Shown: positions 19,727 to 28,257, counted from the stretch's first letter. The stretch: DNA of 43,506 nt from Comamonadaceae bacterium (GCA_027485285.1 JAIXRH010000050.1:1-43506); one strand, 5' to 3'. Translations and numbers: made by a program. Notes: a model not told the origin generated them from the letters alone.

Positions 19727-21859
19727 TTAGCCTTCAGTCGATGCGTCGTGTGCCTGGTCCGCTTGAGGACGGTCCATCAAAGCTTTCATCGACAACTTCA
19801 CGCGACCTTTTTCGTCTGTCTCGAGCACTTTCACGCGCACGATTTGACCTTCGCTGAGGTAATCGGTGACCTTCTCAACACGCTCGTGCGCGATCTGGCT
19901 GATGTGCAACAAACCGTCTTTGCCAGGCAACAAGTTGACCAAAGCACCGAAGTCCAAAATCTTGGTGATGGGGCCTTCGTAGACTTTGCCGATTTCGACT
20001 TCAGCCGTGATTTGCTCGATGCGCTTTTTAGCTTCTTCAGCCTTTGAAGCATCGGTTGCGGCGATGGTGATGGTGCCGTCTTCTTCGATGTTGATCTGGC
20101 AACCGGTTTCTTCGGTCAACGCACGGATGGTGGCGCCGCCTTTGCCAATCACGTCACGGATCTTCTCGGGGTTGATCTTCATGGTGAACAACTTGGGGGC
20201 AAAGTCAGACACTTCGGTCTTGGCTTCGCCCATGGCTGCTTGCATCTTGTCCAAGATGTGCATGCGTGCTTCTTTGGCTTGTGCCAATGCGACTTGCATG
20301 ATTTCTTTGGTGATGCCTTGGATCTTGATGTCCATTTGCAAAGCCGTAATACCGTTGGTGGTACCAGCTACTTTGAAGTCCATGTCACCCAAATGATCTT
20401 CGTCACCCAAGATGTCAGTCAACACCGCAAAACGGTTGCCGTCTTTGATCAAGCCCATGGCGATACCGGCCACGTGTGCTTTCATAGGCACGCCAGCGTC
20501 CATCATGGACAAACAGCCACCGCAGACCGAAGCCATCGAGGATGAACCGTTGGATTCTGTGATTTCGGACACCACGCGCACGGTGTAAGGGAACTCTTCT
20601 TTGGTGGGCAACACCGCCACCAAAGCGCGCTTGGCCAAACGGCCGTGGCCGATTTCGCGGCGCTTGGTCGAGCCCATGCGGCCCACTTCGCCCGTGGCAA
20701 AGGGAGGCATGTTGTAGTGCATCATGAAGCGGTCTTCGTACTCACCGGACAAAGCGTCGATGCGTTGTGCGTCGCGCTCGGTGCCCAAGGTGGTAACCAC
20801 CAAAGCTTGGGTTTCGCCGCGTGTGAACAAGGCAGAACCGTGGGTGCGTGGCAACACGCTGTTGCGAATTTCGATGGGGCGCACCGTGCGTGTGTCGCGG
20901 CCGTCGATGCGAGGCTCGCCTGCCAAAATTTGGCTGCGAACAATGTGCGCTTCGATGTCGAACAGCATGGTTTCGACTTTGACCGAGTCAAACACCAGGC
21001 CTTCAGCCTTGAGGCCTTCCATGGCAGCAGCGTAGGCTTGACGGCAAGCGAGTGTGCGGGCTTGCTTGTTGCGGATTTGGTAGGCAGCGCGCAGCTTTTC
21101 TTCGGCGTGGGCATGCACCTTGGCGATCAGTGGCTCGTCCTTGGCAGGCGCAGCCCAGTCCCATGCGGGTTTGCCAGCGTCGCGCACCAAGTCATGGATG
21201 GCGTTGATGGCGATGTTGCCTTGCGCGTGGCCAAACACCACAGCACCCAACATGATTTCTTCTGACAGCTGTTGCGCTTCGGACTCCACCATCAACACAG
21301 CGGCTTCTGTACCAGCGACCACGAGGTCCATCTGGCTGTCTTTGCGTTGGGTTTGGCCTGGGTTCAAGACGTATTCGCCGTTGATGTAACCCACGCGAGC
21401 GGCGCCGATGGGGCCGTTGAAAGGAATGCCAGAGATACTCAAAGCAGCAGACACGGCAATCAAAGCCGCGATGTCAGCATCGACTTCTGGGTTCAACGAC
21501 ACGGTGTGAATCACCACGTGCACGTCGTTGTAGAAACCTTCTGGAAACAAAGGACGGATGGGGCGGTCAATCAGACGGCTGGTCAATGTCTCGTGCTCGC
21601 TGGGCTTGGCTTCGCGCTTGAAAAAACTGCCGGGGATCTTGCCTGCAGCGTATGTTTTCTCGATGTAGTCCACAGTCAAGGGGAAGAAGTCTTGGCCAGC
21701 TTTGGCGATCTTGGAGCCCACAACGGTGGCCAACACCACGGTGTCGTCCATGTTGACGAGCACAGCGCCGCCCGCTTGACGCGCGATTTCGCCGGTTTCC
21801 ATGGTGACCGTGTGCTGGCCCCACTGGAAGGTTTTGGTGACTTTGTTAAAAATTGACAT
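19727..21859 (-). CDS. pnp: Polyribonucleotide nucleotidyltransferase (PNPase)
   Basis: Phosphorolytic 3'-to-5' exoribonuclease of the mRNA decay machinery, 710 residues. The order is RNase PH domain 1, an all-helical linker, RNase PH domain 2 ([11 protein letters not shown], catalytic core TRGETQALV), then KH ([17 protein letters not shown]) and S1 ([16 protein letters not shown]) RNA-binding domains. ATG at 21859 has AAGGAAA upstream. It follows rpsO, the usual neighbour, with a 196-base leader that contains a processing-type hairpin. Confidence 0.97.
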   Translation of the reverse strand: MSIFNKVTKTFQWGQHTVTMETGEIARQAGGAVLVNMDDTVVLATVVGSKIAKAGQDFFPLTVDYIEKTYAAGKIPGSFFKREAKPSEHETLTSRLIDRPIRPLFPEGFYNDVHVVIHTVSLNPEVDADIAALIAVSAALSISGIPFNGPIGAARVGYINGEYVLNPGQTQRKDSQMDLVVAGTEAAVLMVESEAQQLSEEIMLGAVVFGHAQGNIAINAIHDLVRDAGKPAWDWAAPAKDEPLIAKVHAHAEEKLRAAYQIRNKQARTLACRQAYAAAMEGLKAEGLVFDSVKVETMLFDIEAHIVRSQILAGEPRIDGRDTRTVRPIEIRNSVLPRTHGSALFTRGETQALVVTTLGTERDAQRIDALSGEYEDRFMMHYNMPPFATGEVGRMGSTKRREIGHGRLAKRALVAVLPTKEEFPYTVRVVSEITESNGSSSMASVCGGCLSMMDAGVPMKAHVAGIAMGLIKDGNRFAVLTDILGDEDHLGDMDFKVAGTTNGITALQMDIKIQGITKEIMQVALAQAKEARMHILDKMQAAMGEAKTEVSDFAPKLFTMKINPEKIRDVIGKGGATIRALTEETGCQINIEEDGTITIAATDASKAEEAKKRIEQITAEVEIGKVYEGPITKILDFGALVNLLPGKDGLLHISQIAHERVEKVTDYLSEGQIVRVKVLETDEKGRVKLSMKALMDRPQADQAHDASTEG

Positions 21860-21906
21860 CTGATTTCCTTGAGAAATTTGGCATGACACCGTGCAGTAAA
21901 CGATGC

Positions 21907-21938
21907 CATTCCAGAAAAGGTGGGGCTTTTTTGGAATG
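21907..21938 (-). promoter_or_regulatory. Leader hairpin upstream of pnp
   Basis: Arms CATTCCA and TGGAATG pair perfectly, and inside them AAAAG pairs with CTTTT, giving a nearly continuous stem of about 12 pairs with one mismatch and a six-base loop. It lies about 50 bases before the pnp start. In E. coli a leader stem-loop is cleaved by RNase III and PNPase to autoregulate pnp; a similar role here is inference. Confidence 0.5.
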
Positions 21939-22003
21939 ACACAGCTTTCGAATCTGCGCTTGTTTGTCTTGCCGTTTTTGAAAAATGAGGGTTTGAAAGT
22001 GCA

Positions 22004-22036
22004 AAACGCCTGAGCTTGTTGAAAACTCAGGCGTTT
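22004..22036 (-). terminator. Probable (leaky) terminator after rpsO
   Basis: An 11-base-pair stem (AAACGCCTGAG at 22004-22014 with its complement at 22026-22036) with an 11-base loop lies 20 bases after the rpsO stop. On the minus strand only four U residues follow, so partial read-through into pnp is expected, as in the classical rpsO-pnp arrangement. Confidence 0.65.
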
Positions 22037-22055
22037 GTCGCTAGAAATTTAACGA

Positions 22056-22319
22056 TTACTTGCGCAAGCCAAGTTTGGCGATCAGAGCAGCGTAACGGTC
22101 AAAGTTTTTAGACTTGAGGTAGTCAAGCAATTTACGACGACGGCTCACCATACGCAGCAAACCGCGACGGCCATGGTGGTCTTTGGCGTGTTGTTTGAAG
22201 TGAGGGGTGAGTTCGTTGATACGTGCGGTCAACAAAGCCACTTGGACTTCGGGACTGCCTGTATCGCCTGCGGCGCGTGCGTTGTCTTTGACGACTTCAG
22301 CAATGGTTGCTGTCAACAT
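22056..22319 (-). CDS. rpsO: 30S ribosomal protein S15
   Basis: Binds 16S rRNA in the central domain and helps form a bridge to the large subunit. The 87-residue protein shows the family blocks [30 protein letters not shown] and [11 protein letters not shown] chose ATG at 22319, preceded by AAGGAAAA; the longer upstream frame runs into the end of tsaD and is not coding. It has its own promoter and a structured leader. The usual partner pnp follows. Confidence 0.97.
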   Translation of the reverse strand: MLTATIAEVVKDNARAAGDTGSPEVQVALLTARINELTPHFKQHAKDHHGRRGLLRMVSRRRKLLDYLKSKNFDRYAALIAKLGLRK

Positions 22320-22404
22320 GGTTTTTTCCTTAGATATTTGACTTGCGTTGTACCGTGGAAGTTGGTGCAACGTGCTTTGCTTACCCAAAAGGTAAAGCCC
22401 AAGG

Positions 22405-22432
22405 AGTATAGCAGGCGCGGAGCGGGGTTTAA
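22405..22432 (-). promoter_or_regulatory. rpsO: Probable rpsO promoter
   Basis: On the minus strand an extended -10 (TGCTATACT, -10 hexamer at 22405-22410) is preceded at 16 bases by TTAAAC (22427-22432), a poor -35. It lies at the end of tsaD. The transcript would have a leader of about 80 bases, including a hairpin (GCTTTACC with GGTAAGC) that may serve S15 autoregulation. Confidence 0.55.
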
Positions 22433-23469
22433 GCCAGTTCAGCCAGCGGCCAGCGCGGCTTGACGTCAAAGCTGTAGCGCGGCTGGGCTTGGGACATGCC
22501 TCCCTCGCCGCCTTGAAGGCGCATCGCTGCGGCCATGGCGATCATGGCGCCGTTGTCGGTGCACAAATGCAGCTCGGGGTAATGCACCCGCACAGCTTGG
22601 CGCTTGCAAGCGGCATTGAGTTGCTCACGCAAATGGCGATTGGCCCCCACGCCGCCGGCCACCACCAAGCGTTTCAGGCCGGTGTCGCGCAAGGCGCTGA
22701 GCGACTTCTTTAACAACACCTCAACAATGGCCGCCTCGGTAGACGCCGCCAAATCGGCTTTTCGAGCGTCTAAGCCATCGCCCAGCTTTTTGGCCTGGGT
22801 CATCACCGCCGTCTTCAGTCCTGCAAATGAGAAATCTAAATTGCCGCTGTGCAACAAAGGCCTTGGCAGCTTGAAGGCCGCCGGGTCACCCTGCTCGGCG
22901 AGTTGTGACAACGCGGGGCCGCCAGGGTAGCCCAAGCCCATGAGCTTGGCCGACTTGTCAAAGGCCTCGCCCGCTGCGTCATCAATGGTTTCGCCCAGCA
23001 ACTCATAGCGCCCCACACCATCCACGCGCATGAGCTGGGTGTGACCGCCCGACACCAAAAGGGCCACAAATGGGAATTCGGGCGGGTCTTCACTCAAAAA
23101 CGGTGACAACAAATGGCCTTCAAGGTGATGCACGCCCAACACCGGCTTGTTCAAAGCAGCCCCCAAAGCGCAGGCCACACCAGCACCCACCAGCAAAGCG
23201 CCGGCCAAACCAGGGCCTCGGGTGTAGGCCACCACATCAATGTCTTGCAGGGTCTGTTTGGCCGTGTTCAGCACCTCACGCGCCAGCGGAATGACGCGAC
23301 GAATGTGGTCACGACTCGCCAATTCAGGCACCACGCCACCATAGGCCACATGCATGGCCACTTGGCTGTAAAGCCCGTGCGACAACAACTGAGGCAAGGC
23401 TTGGCCGTCTGAGCGGACCAGCGCCACACCTGTTTCGTCGCAAGAGGATTCAATACCAAGGATCAACAT
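22429..23469 (-). CDS. tsaD: tRNA N6-adenosine threonylcarbamoyltransferase TsaD
   Basis: Transfers threonylcarbamoyl to A37 of tRNAs reading ANN codons, working with TsaB and TsaE. It has 346 residues. [11 protein letters not shown] at the N-terminus is the ATP-binding start of the ASKHA fold. HHLEGHLLS carries the metal-binding His 115 and His 119. [11 protein letters not shown] and [12 protein letters not shown] are further family motifs. No strong Shine-Dalgarno is seen before the ATG. The stop overlaps the rpsO promoter region. Confidence 0.96.
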   Translation of the reverse strand: MLILGIESSCDETGVALVRSDGQALPQLLSHGLYSQVAMHVAYGGVVPELASRDHIRRVIPLAREVLNTAKQTLQDIDVVAYTRGPGLAGALLVGAGVACALGAALNKPVLGVHHLEGHLLSPFLSEDPPEFPFVALLVSGGHTQLMRVDGVGRYELLGETIDDAAGEAFDKSAKLMGLGYPGGPALSQLAEQGDPAAFKLPRPLLHSGNLDFSFAGLKTAVMTQAKKLGDGLDARKADLAASTEAAIVEVLLKKSLSALRDTGLKRLVVAGGVGANRHLREQLNAACKRQAVRVHYPELHLCTDNGAMIAMAAAMRLQGGEGGMSQAQPRYSFDVKPRWPLAELA

Positions 23470-23515
23470 AAGCGGCAGAGTTTATGCGCTCTGCTGCACA
23501 CCACCCATGCGATGG

Positions 23516-25504
23516 CTACCGTGCAAGCAAGGTGGCAACCCACTCATAGCCCGAGGCCTGACGCTGTGCCACCAACTCGGGGCTCAGTTGTTCCATCTTG
23601 ACCAGGGAGCCTGTTGACACGCGACTTTTGACAGAATGCGTGTAGATGGGCGAAGCAAACACAACCGTCACCAAGGCAATGGCGATCTGTTTGTAAGTCA
23701 CTTTCAATCCCCGCCGCGTCAATCCGGCACTGCCTAGGTTGAGGCGCATACCTGCCGATTTTGGTTTGGCGAAGACGATGGCTGGACGTGAAGACGCCCT
23801 CACTTGGCTCGGGGCAGCCTGTTCTAAAGGCGTGGCTGATTGACTGCCCTGTGCCTTAGCTGCGGCAGCGGGACTAGCAGTAGATGAGAATGGCGCTGTG
23901 GCCAAAACTGTGACCGCATCAGCGGCAACAACTGAGGCTGACGCTTTGGCTCGGGTCTTTGAGTTGGCGTCCTTGACTTGCGCATTGCCTGCCAGCGACA
24001 CCAGCCCCATTCTGGCAAAAGCGTCATCCACCAGTTGCCGATTGATGCCAGATTCCTCCTCTTGAATCGGCACAAAATCATCGGTGAATTTTTGGGCTCG
24101 ACCGATGGCAAGAAAGCTCAAATTCTTTTGCTCAAAATGATCCAGCTTTTTGTGAACTTGCCCCACCACTTCTTGGATGTTTTGCGCCCTCACCTCCACA
24201 TCCAGGGTCTCTCTATGCTCGCCAAGTGCATCCACATCGAGCTGCTGCCGGTTGGCTTCGGCACTGTCGAGTTCAATGATCTGGTTGTTATTGACCAGGG
24301 CTGAAGCCTCTACTTTTTGGCGGTTGAGGTCATCGGTGGCAGGGTCTATGGTTTGAAGGTTCAAACCTTCCGTGGCGTTACGCTTGACCTTGGCGATGTT
24401 CTCTTGCCCATTGAAGTCGTTGGACAGGTTTTGCTTGTTTTGCAGCATTTGGCGGGAAATGAACTGGCTCATTTCCAGTTCTGCCGCGCTGGCCCCCAAC
24501 GCACCATTTTTCACGGCATCGCGCAATTCATCAGCCACAGCCGCCAGCTTTGGGTCGCTGAGCTTGTTGTCAAACACATCTCCCTCGGCCTCGTTGCTGC
24601 CAATGGCTCTTTCGTGCTTGACACGGTTTTTAAACGCGTTGGTGTTGAAGGGCTTGACGTTCTTGGTCTCGATGACTTGATGAAAGCGTGCGAACGAGGC
24701 CTCATTGAAACCAAAGGCATGCAGCATTGACATGAACAGCTTGTCTTCAATGCTGGCCACCTCGCCGTCTGCCAGCATGGAATCGCACACATTGGTGAGG
24801 ATGAAAAGCTTTTGCTCAGGCTGTAAAAGCACAGCGGCCTCATCCAAAAAGGCCTTCATTTTGACCGAGCGGACATAGGTCAATGCGGCTTTTTGCAAGC
24901 CCTCAAACTCACCCAGAACCGCCTCCAGCTGACCCACCTCCTGCGCGCCAATGGAACCATCAGAGGTCAACATGTAAAGCAAAGCGCACGCCAGAGCCAA
25001 ATGCGGGGTCATGGGTTGGCGCTCATCGCGCACCCCCGCGTAGCGGCCCAAAACAGACTTGTCATTTTTCAGCGTGAGGATTTTGAAGTAAGGTTCAAAC
25101 TGCTTGTCTTCCACGCCAAAGGCTTGCTTCAAACGGGCAAACTGGGCCAACTCCGCCGGGTCGGCTACGCCATCTGACAGCAGTGCATCGCAAACATTCG
25201 CCAAGATGCACCACTTGTCCTTCATGCTCAGCAGCTCAGGCGCATCGATCAAAAACGCGTCAAAGGACAAGGTCTGCACATAGTGCACGCCATAGCGCAA
25301 CACCTCTTCGTCGCCTCCCAACACCGACTGCAAATGGCTGGTTTCTGCGGCGTCCAGTTCGCCGTCAGACGCCACCATGTAGAGCAAAGCACACGCGAGG
25401 GCCAAATAAGGCGTGAGCTGGATTTTTTCAGCACCCACAGCCTCCAGTCCGGCCTCTTGTTTGAGGTCGTTCAGTAAATTGACTTGAAGCGTGTTCGTGG
25501 CCAT
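23516..25504 (-). CDS. Membrane-anchored protein with two TerB-like domains
   Basis: I recognise no characterised homologue. Residues about 27-150 and 164-285 are two tandem all-helical TerB-like (tellurite-resistance-type) domains. They clearly arose by duplication: both contain TP.LALACALLYM..SDG early and [KE]..[CL]ILTNVCD-type helices with a second DG motif (LLSDGVAD, MLADGEVA) later. DG-x-E/D motifs bind metal in TerB relatives. Residues 290-600 are a hydrophilic linker with 12-13-residue repeats (about 381-440) and an Ala/Ser/Pro-rich part. Residues about 604-620 form the only membrane segment, leaving about 40 residues outside. The order after a response regulator and kinase, plus shared operators upstream, suggests it is their output. 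The function is unknown. There is no ter operon around it. Confidence 0.8.
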   Translation of the reverse strand: MATNTLQVNLLNDLKQEAGLEAVGAEKIQLTPYLALACALLYMVASDGELDAAETSHLQSVLGGDEEVLRYGVHYVQTLSFDAFLIDAPELLSMKDKWCILANVCDALLSDGVADPAELAQFARLKQAFGVEDKQFEPYFKILTLKNDKSVLGRYAGVRDERQPMTPHLALACALLYMLTSDGSIGAQEVGQLEAVLGEFEGLQKAALTYVRSVKMKAFLDEAAVLLQPEQKLFILTNVCDSMLADGEVASIEDKLFMSMLHAFGFNEASFARFHQVIETKNVKPFNTNAFKNRVKHERAIGSNEAEGDVFDNKLSDPKLAAVADELRDAVKNGALGASAAELEMSQFISRQMLQNKQNLSNDFNGQENIAKVKRNATEGLNLQTIDPATDDLNRQKVEASALVNNNQIIELDSAEANRQQLDVDALGEHRETLDVEVRAQNIQEVVGQVHKKLDHFEQKNLSFLAIGRAQKFTDDFVPIQEEESGINRQLVDDAFARMGLVSLAGNAQVKDANSKTRAKASASVVAADAVTVLATAPFSSTASPAAAAKAQGSQSATPLEQAAPSQVRASSRPAIVFAKPKSAGMRLNLGSAGLTRRGLKVTYKQIAIALVTVVFASPIYTHSVKSRVSTGSLVKMEQLSPELVAQRQASGYEWVATLLAR

Positions 25505-25537
25505 AGGGCCACGATAAAAGTGTGAAGATTTAGATGG

Positions 25538-25582
25538 GTGACAACTGCGTCATAGACAAGTCGAATGACGCTAATGTCATTC
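25538..25582. promoter_or_regulatory. Tandem palindromic operators before the TerB-like gene
   Basis: Two gapped palindromes lie in the 83-base gap between the kinase and TerB-like genes. GTGAC-N6-GTCAT is at 25538-25553 and ATGAC-N6-GTCAT at 25565-25580; the second extends to perfect 7-base arms GAATGAC/GTCATTC (25563-25582). Centres are 27 bases apart, 41 and 68 bases before the start codon. The same motif recurs before the response regulator. A TTGTCA (-35-like) overlaps the first site on the minus strand and TTTTAT (25514-25519) could be a -10, so binding would suit activation. That last point is inference. Confidence 0.6.
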
Positions 25583-25587
25583 AAAAC

Positions 25588-27009
25588 TCACGCGTGTAAG
25601 AAGCTCAGAGGCCCAATGAGGGTGATCAAGACCGATTTCTTCTTGGTCACACGCAGCGACAGGTGGGCCTGATGCACCTTGGCAATCTCTGAACAAATGC
25701 TCAGGCCTAAACCCAAACCATCCACCTGACGTGTGTGTGAAGCATCGCCTCGGTAAAAACGATCAAAGGCGCGGGCTTCTATATCGGCCGCAATGTTCAC
25801 AGTCGAGTTTTCAATGCTCAGCCGAAACTGAGTACCCTCGCGCTTGAGCGACACATGAATCCAGCCTTGGTTGAAGTTGTACTTTTGCGCGTTTTCAAAC
25901 AAGTTGTGAAGCAACATTTTGGCCAAGGTTTGATCGCAACTCCACAGCAATTGGGGCTCAACCGCACTGGTAATGGCAAACGGAAGCTGTATTGGGTCAT
26001 GTTCATGCTCATAGTCATGGTCTTGAGCAATCAATTGCTCAACCATGTCGCTCAAATTCTCAACGCTGAACGTGCGGCCCAAGCTGTTGGCATCGGCGCG
26101 AGAGAGCAAAAGCAGCTTTTCAGTGATGTCAATCAACCGCTCGACCTCATCACCCATGTTGCGCACGCGCACCTGCAAGTCGGAACCCGTGGGTAAATCA
26201 CGAATCAGTTGCTCAGTGCTGCCCCGCAAAATGGTGAGTGGGGTGCGCAACTCATGCGAGACGTCCGACGCAAAACGGCGGGCTTTGGAAAAACTGTCAA
26301 ACAACCGCGTTCGCAAGCTGTCGTAGACGTTGACAAAACTTTCAAACTCGCGATAAGGGGCCTTCAAATCACTCACTTGCCCCAAGTTGGCATCGTTCAA
26401 ATTTGAAATCGTTTGCTCCATCAAACGCATGGGTCGCAACAGCATGCGCATGAAAAGCCAAGACAAGAAGACCAGCAAAGTGATGACGATGGGTAACACG
26501 CGAAACAAATTGCGATCCCTCAATTCCCACAACCGATCCACCAACACATCGGCATCCGATTGTTTCAACCACAACACAGGGCTATCGGCCAAGCCCACAA
26601 ATCGGGCTTGGTACCACATTTCTCCTTGTCGGATGCCGCGCAACAGTTCGACCTCTGGAGCCATGCCATCGGTTGGTTGACGCATGGGCTCTTGCGTGAA
26701 CGAAATGGCACATGCACCTAGTCGCATGGCGTCAGGGGGAAGATTTGACTTGGGGCACAACACATAGAAATCAGAAGCGCTGCCAACCAGGTTGCCATCA
26801 TCCTTGGCATGAAAACACGACAAGAATTCAGACTTGTCTTGCATCATGCCGGAGCAACTGATCAACCCGCGCCCCATGTCAACATGGATCTGATCTCTCA
26901 TTTGCTCAGTTAAAAAGAATTGCGCAATCAACCGATTTGACAAGATGACCGTGATAGCCACCAACAGCAGCAAAACGAACACGAAAGATTGAAAAGACCG
27001 TGTCTTCAT
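25588..27009 (-). CDS. Two-component sensor histidine kinase
   Basis: An inner-membrane kinase of 473 residues. TM1 is at about 8-27, the periplasmic sensor at 28-168, and TM2 at about 169-188. A HAMP-like linker follows, then the H-box DVSHELRTPL with phosphorylatable His 252, the N-box NLFENAQKYN (about 369-378) and G-box DGLGLGLSIC (430-439). The sensor has four Cys (52, 65, 85, 100), which could form disulfides or bind metal; I recognise no named sensor domain. The ATG at 27009 shares its A with the stop of the regulator gene (TGATG), so the pair is coupled. The signal is unknown. A redox or metal cue is speculation from the cysteines. Confidence 0.92.
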   Translation of the reverse strand: MKTRSFQSFVFVLLLLVAITVILSNRLIAQFFLTEQMRDQIHVDMGRGLISCSGMMQDKSEFLSCFHAKDDGNLVGSASDFYVLCPKSNLPPDAMRLGACAISFTQEPMRQPTDGMAPEVELLRGIRQGEMWYQARFVGLADSPVLWLKQSDADVLVDRLWELRDRNLFRVLPIVITLLVFLSWLFMRMLLRPMRLMEQTISNLNDANLGQVSDLKAPYREFESFVNVYDSLRTRLFDSFSKARRFASDVSHELRTPLTILRGSTEQLIRDLPTGSDLQVRVRNMGDEVERLIDITEKLLLLSRADANSLGRTFSVENLSDMVEQLIAQDHDYEHEHDPIQLPFAITSAVEPQLLWSCDQTLAKMLLHNLFENAQKYNFNQGWIHVSLKREGTQFRLSIENSTVNIAADIEARAFDRFYRGDASHTRQVDGLGLGLSICSEIAKVHQAHLSLRVTKKKSVLITLIGPLSFLHA

Positions 27010-27722
27010 CACATCTCCAACCTCAGGCGATACCCCACACCGCGCACAGACTCGATCGGAGAAGGCCGACTGCTGCTGCCTCTGTCTAACTTGAGCTTGA
27101 TGCGACGCACGCACACGTCGACCAAGTTGGTTTCTGGGTCAAAGTTGATGTCCCACACGTGTTTGAGAATTTGTTGCCTTGAATAAATATGGCCGGGCGA
27201 GCGCGCCAAATAGGCCAACAAACTGAACTCGCGCTGGCTCAGCAACGCCGTCATATCAAACCATTTGGCATGGCGCGTCACCACATCGAGGGTGAGGTGA
27301 CCTACCGAGATTTCTTGCACCTCATCAGGCACGGCCCGTTTGGCCACCAATTTGATGCGTGCCAACAACTCTTCCACAAAAAAGGGCTTGGGCAAATAAT
27401 CATCTGCGCCCAAATCAAAGCCTTTCAGGCGATCTGGCAAATCCACCTTGGCGCTGAGGATGATGATGGGCATCTGGCTGGCGGCGGCTTTGGCTTGTTG
27501 CAACACCTCAAAGCCATCGAGTTTGGGCAGCATCAAGTCCAAGATGGCCACATCGTGCTGCGCAGCAATGATTGAGGACAAACCTTGCTCTCCGTCTTGC
27601 ACGTGGGTCACCTCGTGCCCGGCAAGACGCAAGCCCTGGATGACAAATTCGGCAATCTTGGTTTCATCCTCAATTAACAAAATCTTCAATTTTTGCAACC
27701 TGTTGTGTTTTTGTTGTTTCAT
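27009..27722 (-). CDS. OmpR/PhoB-family response regulator
   Basis: A 237-residue transcription regulator, the cognate partner of the kinase that follows. The receiver domain (about 11-125) holds the acidic pair in LIEDE, phospho-acceptor Asp 62 (ILDLMLP) and Lys 112 (LPKPF). The C-terminal winged helix (about 140-237) ends with VRGVGYRLR, typical of the OmpR/PhoB group. I chose ATG at 27722, although its ribosome site is weak; TTG at 27728 and a TTG about 13 codons further in, with CAGG upstream, are alternatives. Palindromic sites upstream suggest autoregulation. Confidence 0.92.
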   Translation of the reverse strand: MKQQKHNRLQKLKILLIEDETKIAEFVIQGLRLAGHEVTHVQDGEQGLSSIIAAQHDVAILDLMLPKLDGFEVLQQAKAAASQMPIIILSAKVDLPDRLKGFDLGADDYLPKPFFVEELLARIKLVAKRAVPDEVQEISVGHLTLDVVTRHAKWFDMTALLSQREFSLLAYLARSPGHIYSRQQILKHVWDINFDPETNLVDVCVRRIKLKLDRGSSSRPSPIESVRGVGYRLRLEM

Positions 27723-27758
27723 TTTCAAGCGTGCAAAGGTGCATTACGCACCCAGAAA

Positions 27759-27800
27759 ATGACATCTACGTCATCAAATCAAAGATGGACATCTTGTCAT
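27759..27800. promoter_or_regulatory. Tandem operators between regulator and FlaG genes
   Basis: ATGAC-N6-GTCAT at 27759-27774 is exact, and a degenerate copy ATGGA-N6-GTCAT lies at 27785-27800. Centres are 26 bases apart, nearly the spacing of the pair before the TerB-like gene. They lie in the divergent gap and could serve both the regulator gene (minus) and the FlaG-like gene (plus). No convincing -10/-35 pair could be fixed for either direction. Confidence 0.55.
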
Positions 27801-27831
27801 TCATCTTAGGAGCTTTCTTGCCGATAGTGAG

Positions 27832-28194
27832 ATGACCCCTAGTTATCGAAAGCTCTGTATGACCGCCGCCCTCTCACTGCCAACGAACGCCATCGTGCAT
27901 CAGGAAGATGCAGTGATTGGCGCGAAAGCCCACAAACCGCCAATACCCAAGACCTCCAACGCAGCCGCAGCTGGCACCAAAGCACCGGAGCCAAAGCTTG
28001 CCCCTGAATTCAATTTCAAAACAGACAGCATGGCTCTGTCGTTTGCCTATGACAGCGTGGCCAAGTCGCTCAACATCGTCATGACCGACAAAACTTCGGG
28101 CGAAGTGATCCGAAAGATCACCTACAAGCACTTGAGCTTGGACATCCATCAAACCCACAAGCTCCAAGGGCTGTTGCTAGACCAGCAGGCCTGA
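27832..28194 (+). CDS. FlaG-domain protein (orphan)
   Basis: A 120-residue protein whose last 55 residues match the FlaG domain: a beta strand with LSFAYD, then LNIVMTDKTSGEVIRKI and finally LQGLLLDQQA. The N-terminal half is Ala/Pro/Lys-rich and unstructured, as in other FlaG proteins. FlaG influences flagellar filament length in some bacteria, but no flagellin, fliD or other flagellar gene is in this window. The start is uncertain: ATG at 27832, or ATG at 27859 (residue 10). A strong AGGAG at 27809-27812 fits a TTG (27818) that opens only a five-codon frame ending in TGA overlapping the 27832 ATG. It is divergent from the response regulator, sharing the operator region. Confidence 0.7.
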   Translation: MTPSYRKLCMTAALSLPTNAIVHQEDAVIGAKAHKPPIPKTSNAAAAGTKAPEPKLAPEFNFKTDSMALSFAYDSVAKSLNIVMTDKTSGEVIRKITYKHLSLDIHQTHKLQGLLLDQQA

Positions 28195-28257
28195 GACGCG
28201 CGCTGACTGGGTTGGCGTTATAACCATAAGTTATCAAGCCTGCGAGACAATCGCAGC

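Noticed and set aside
23516-25504. A tellurite-resistance (ter) operon
   Set aside because: Only TerB-like domains are present; no terC, terD, terZ or other ter genes are in the window.
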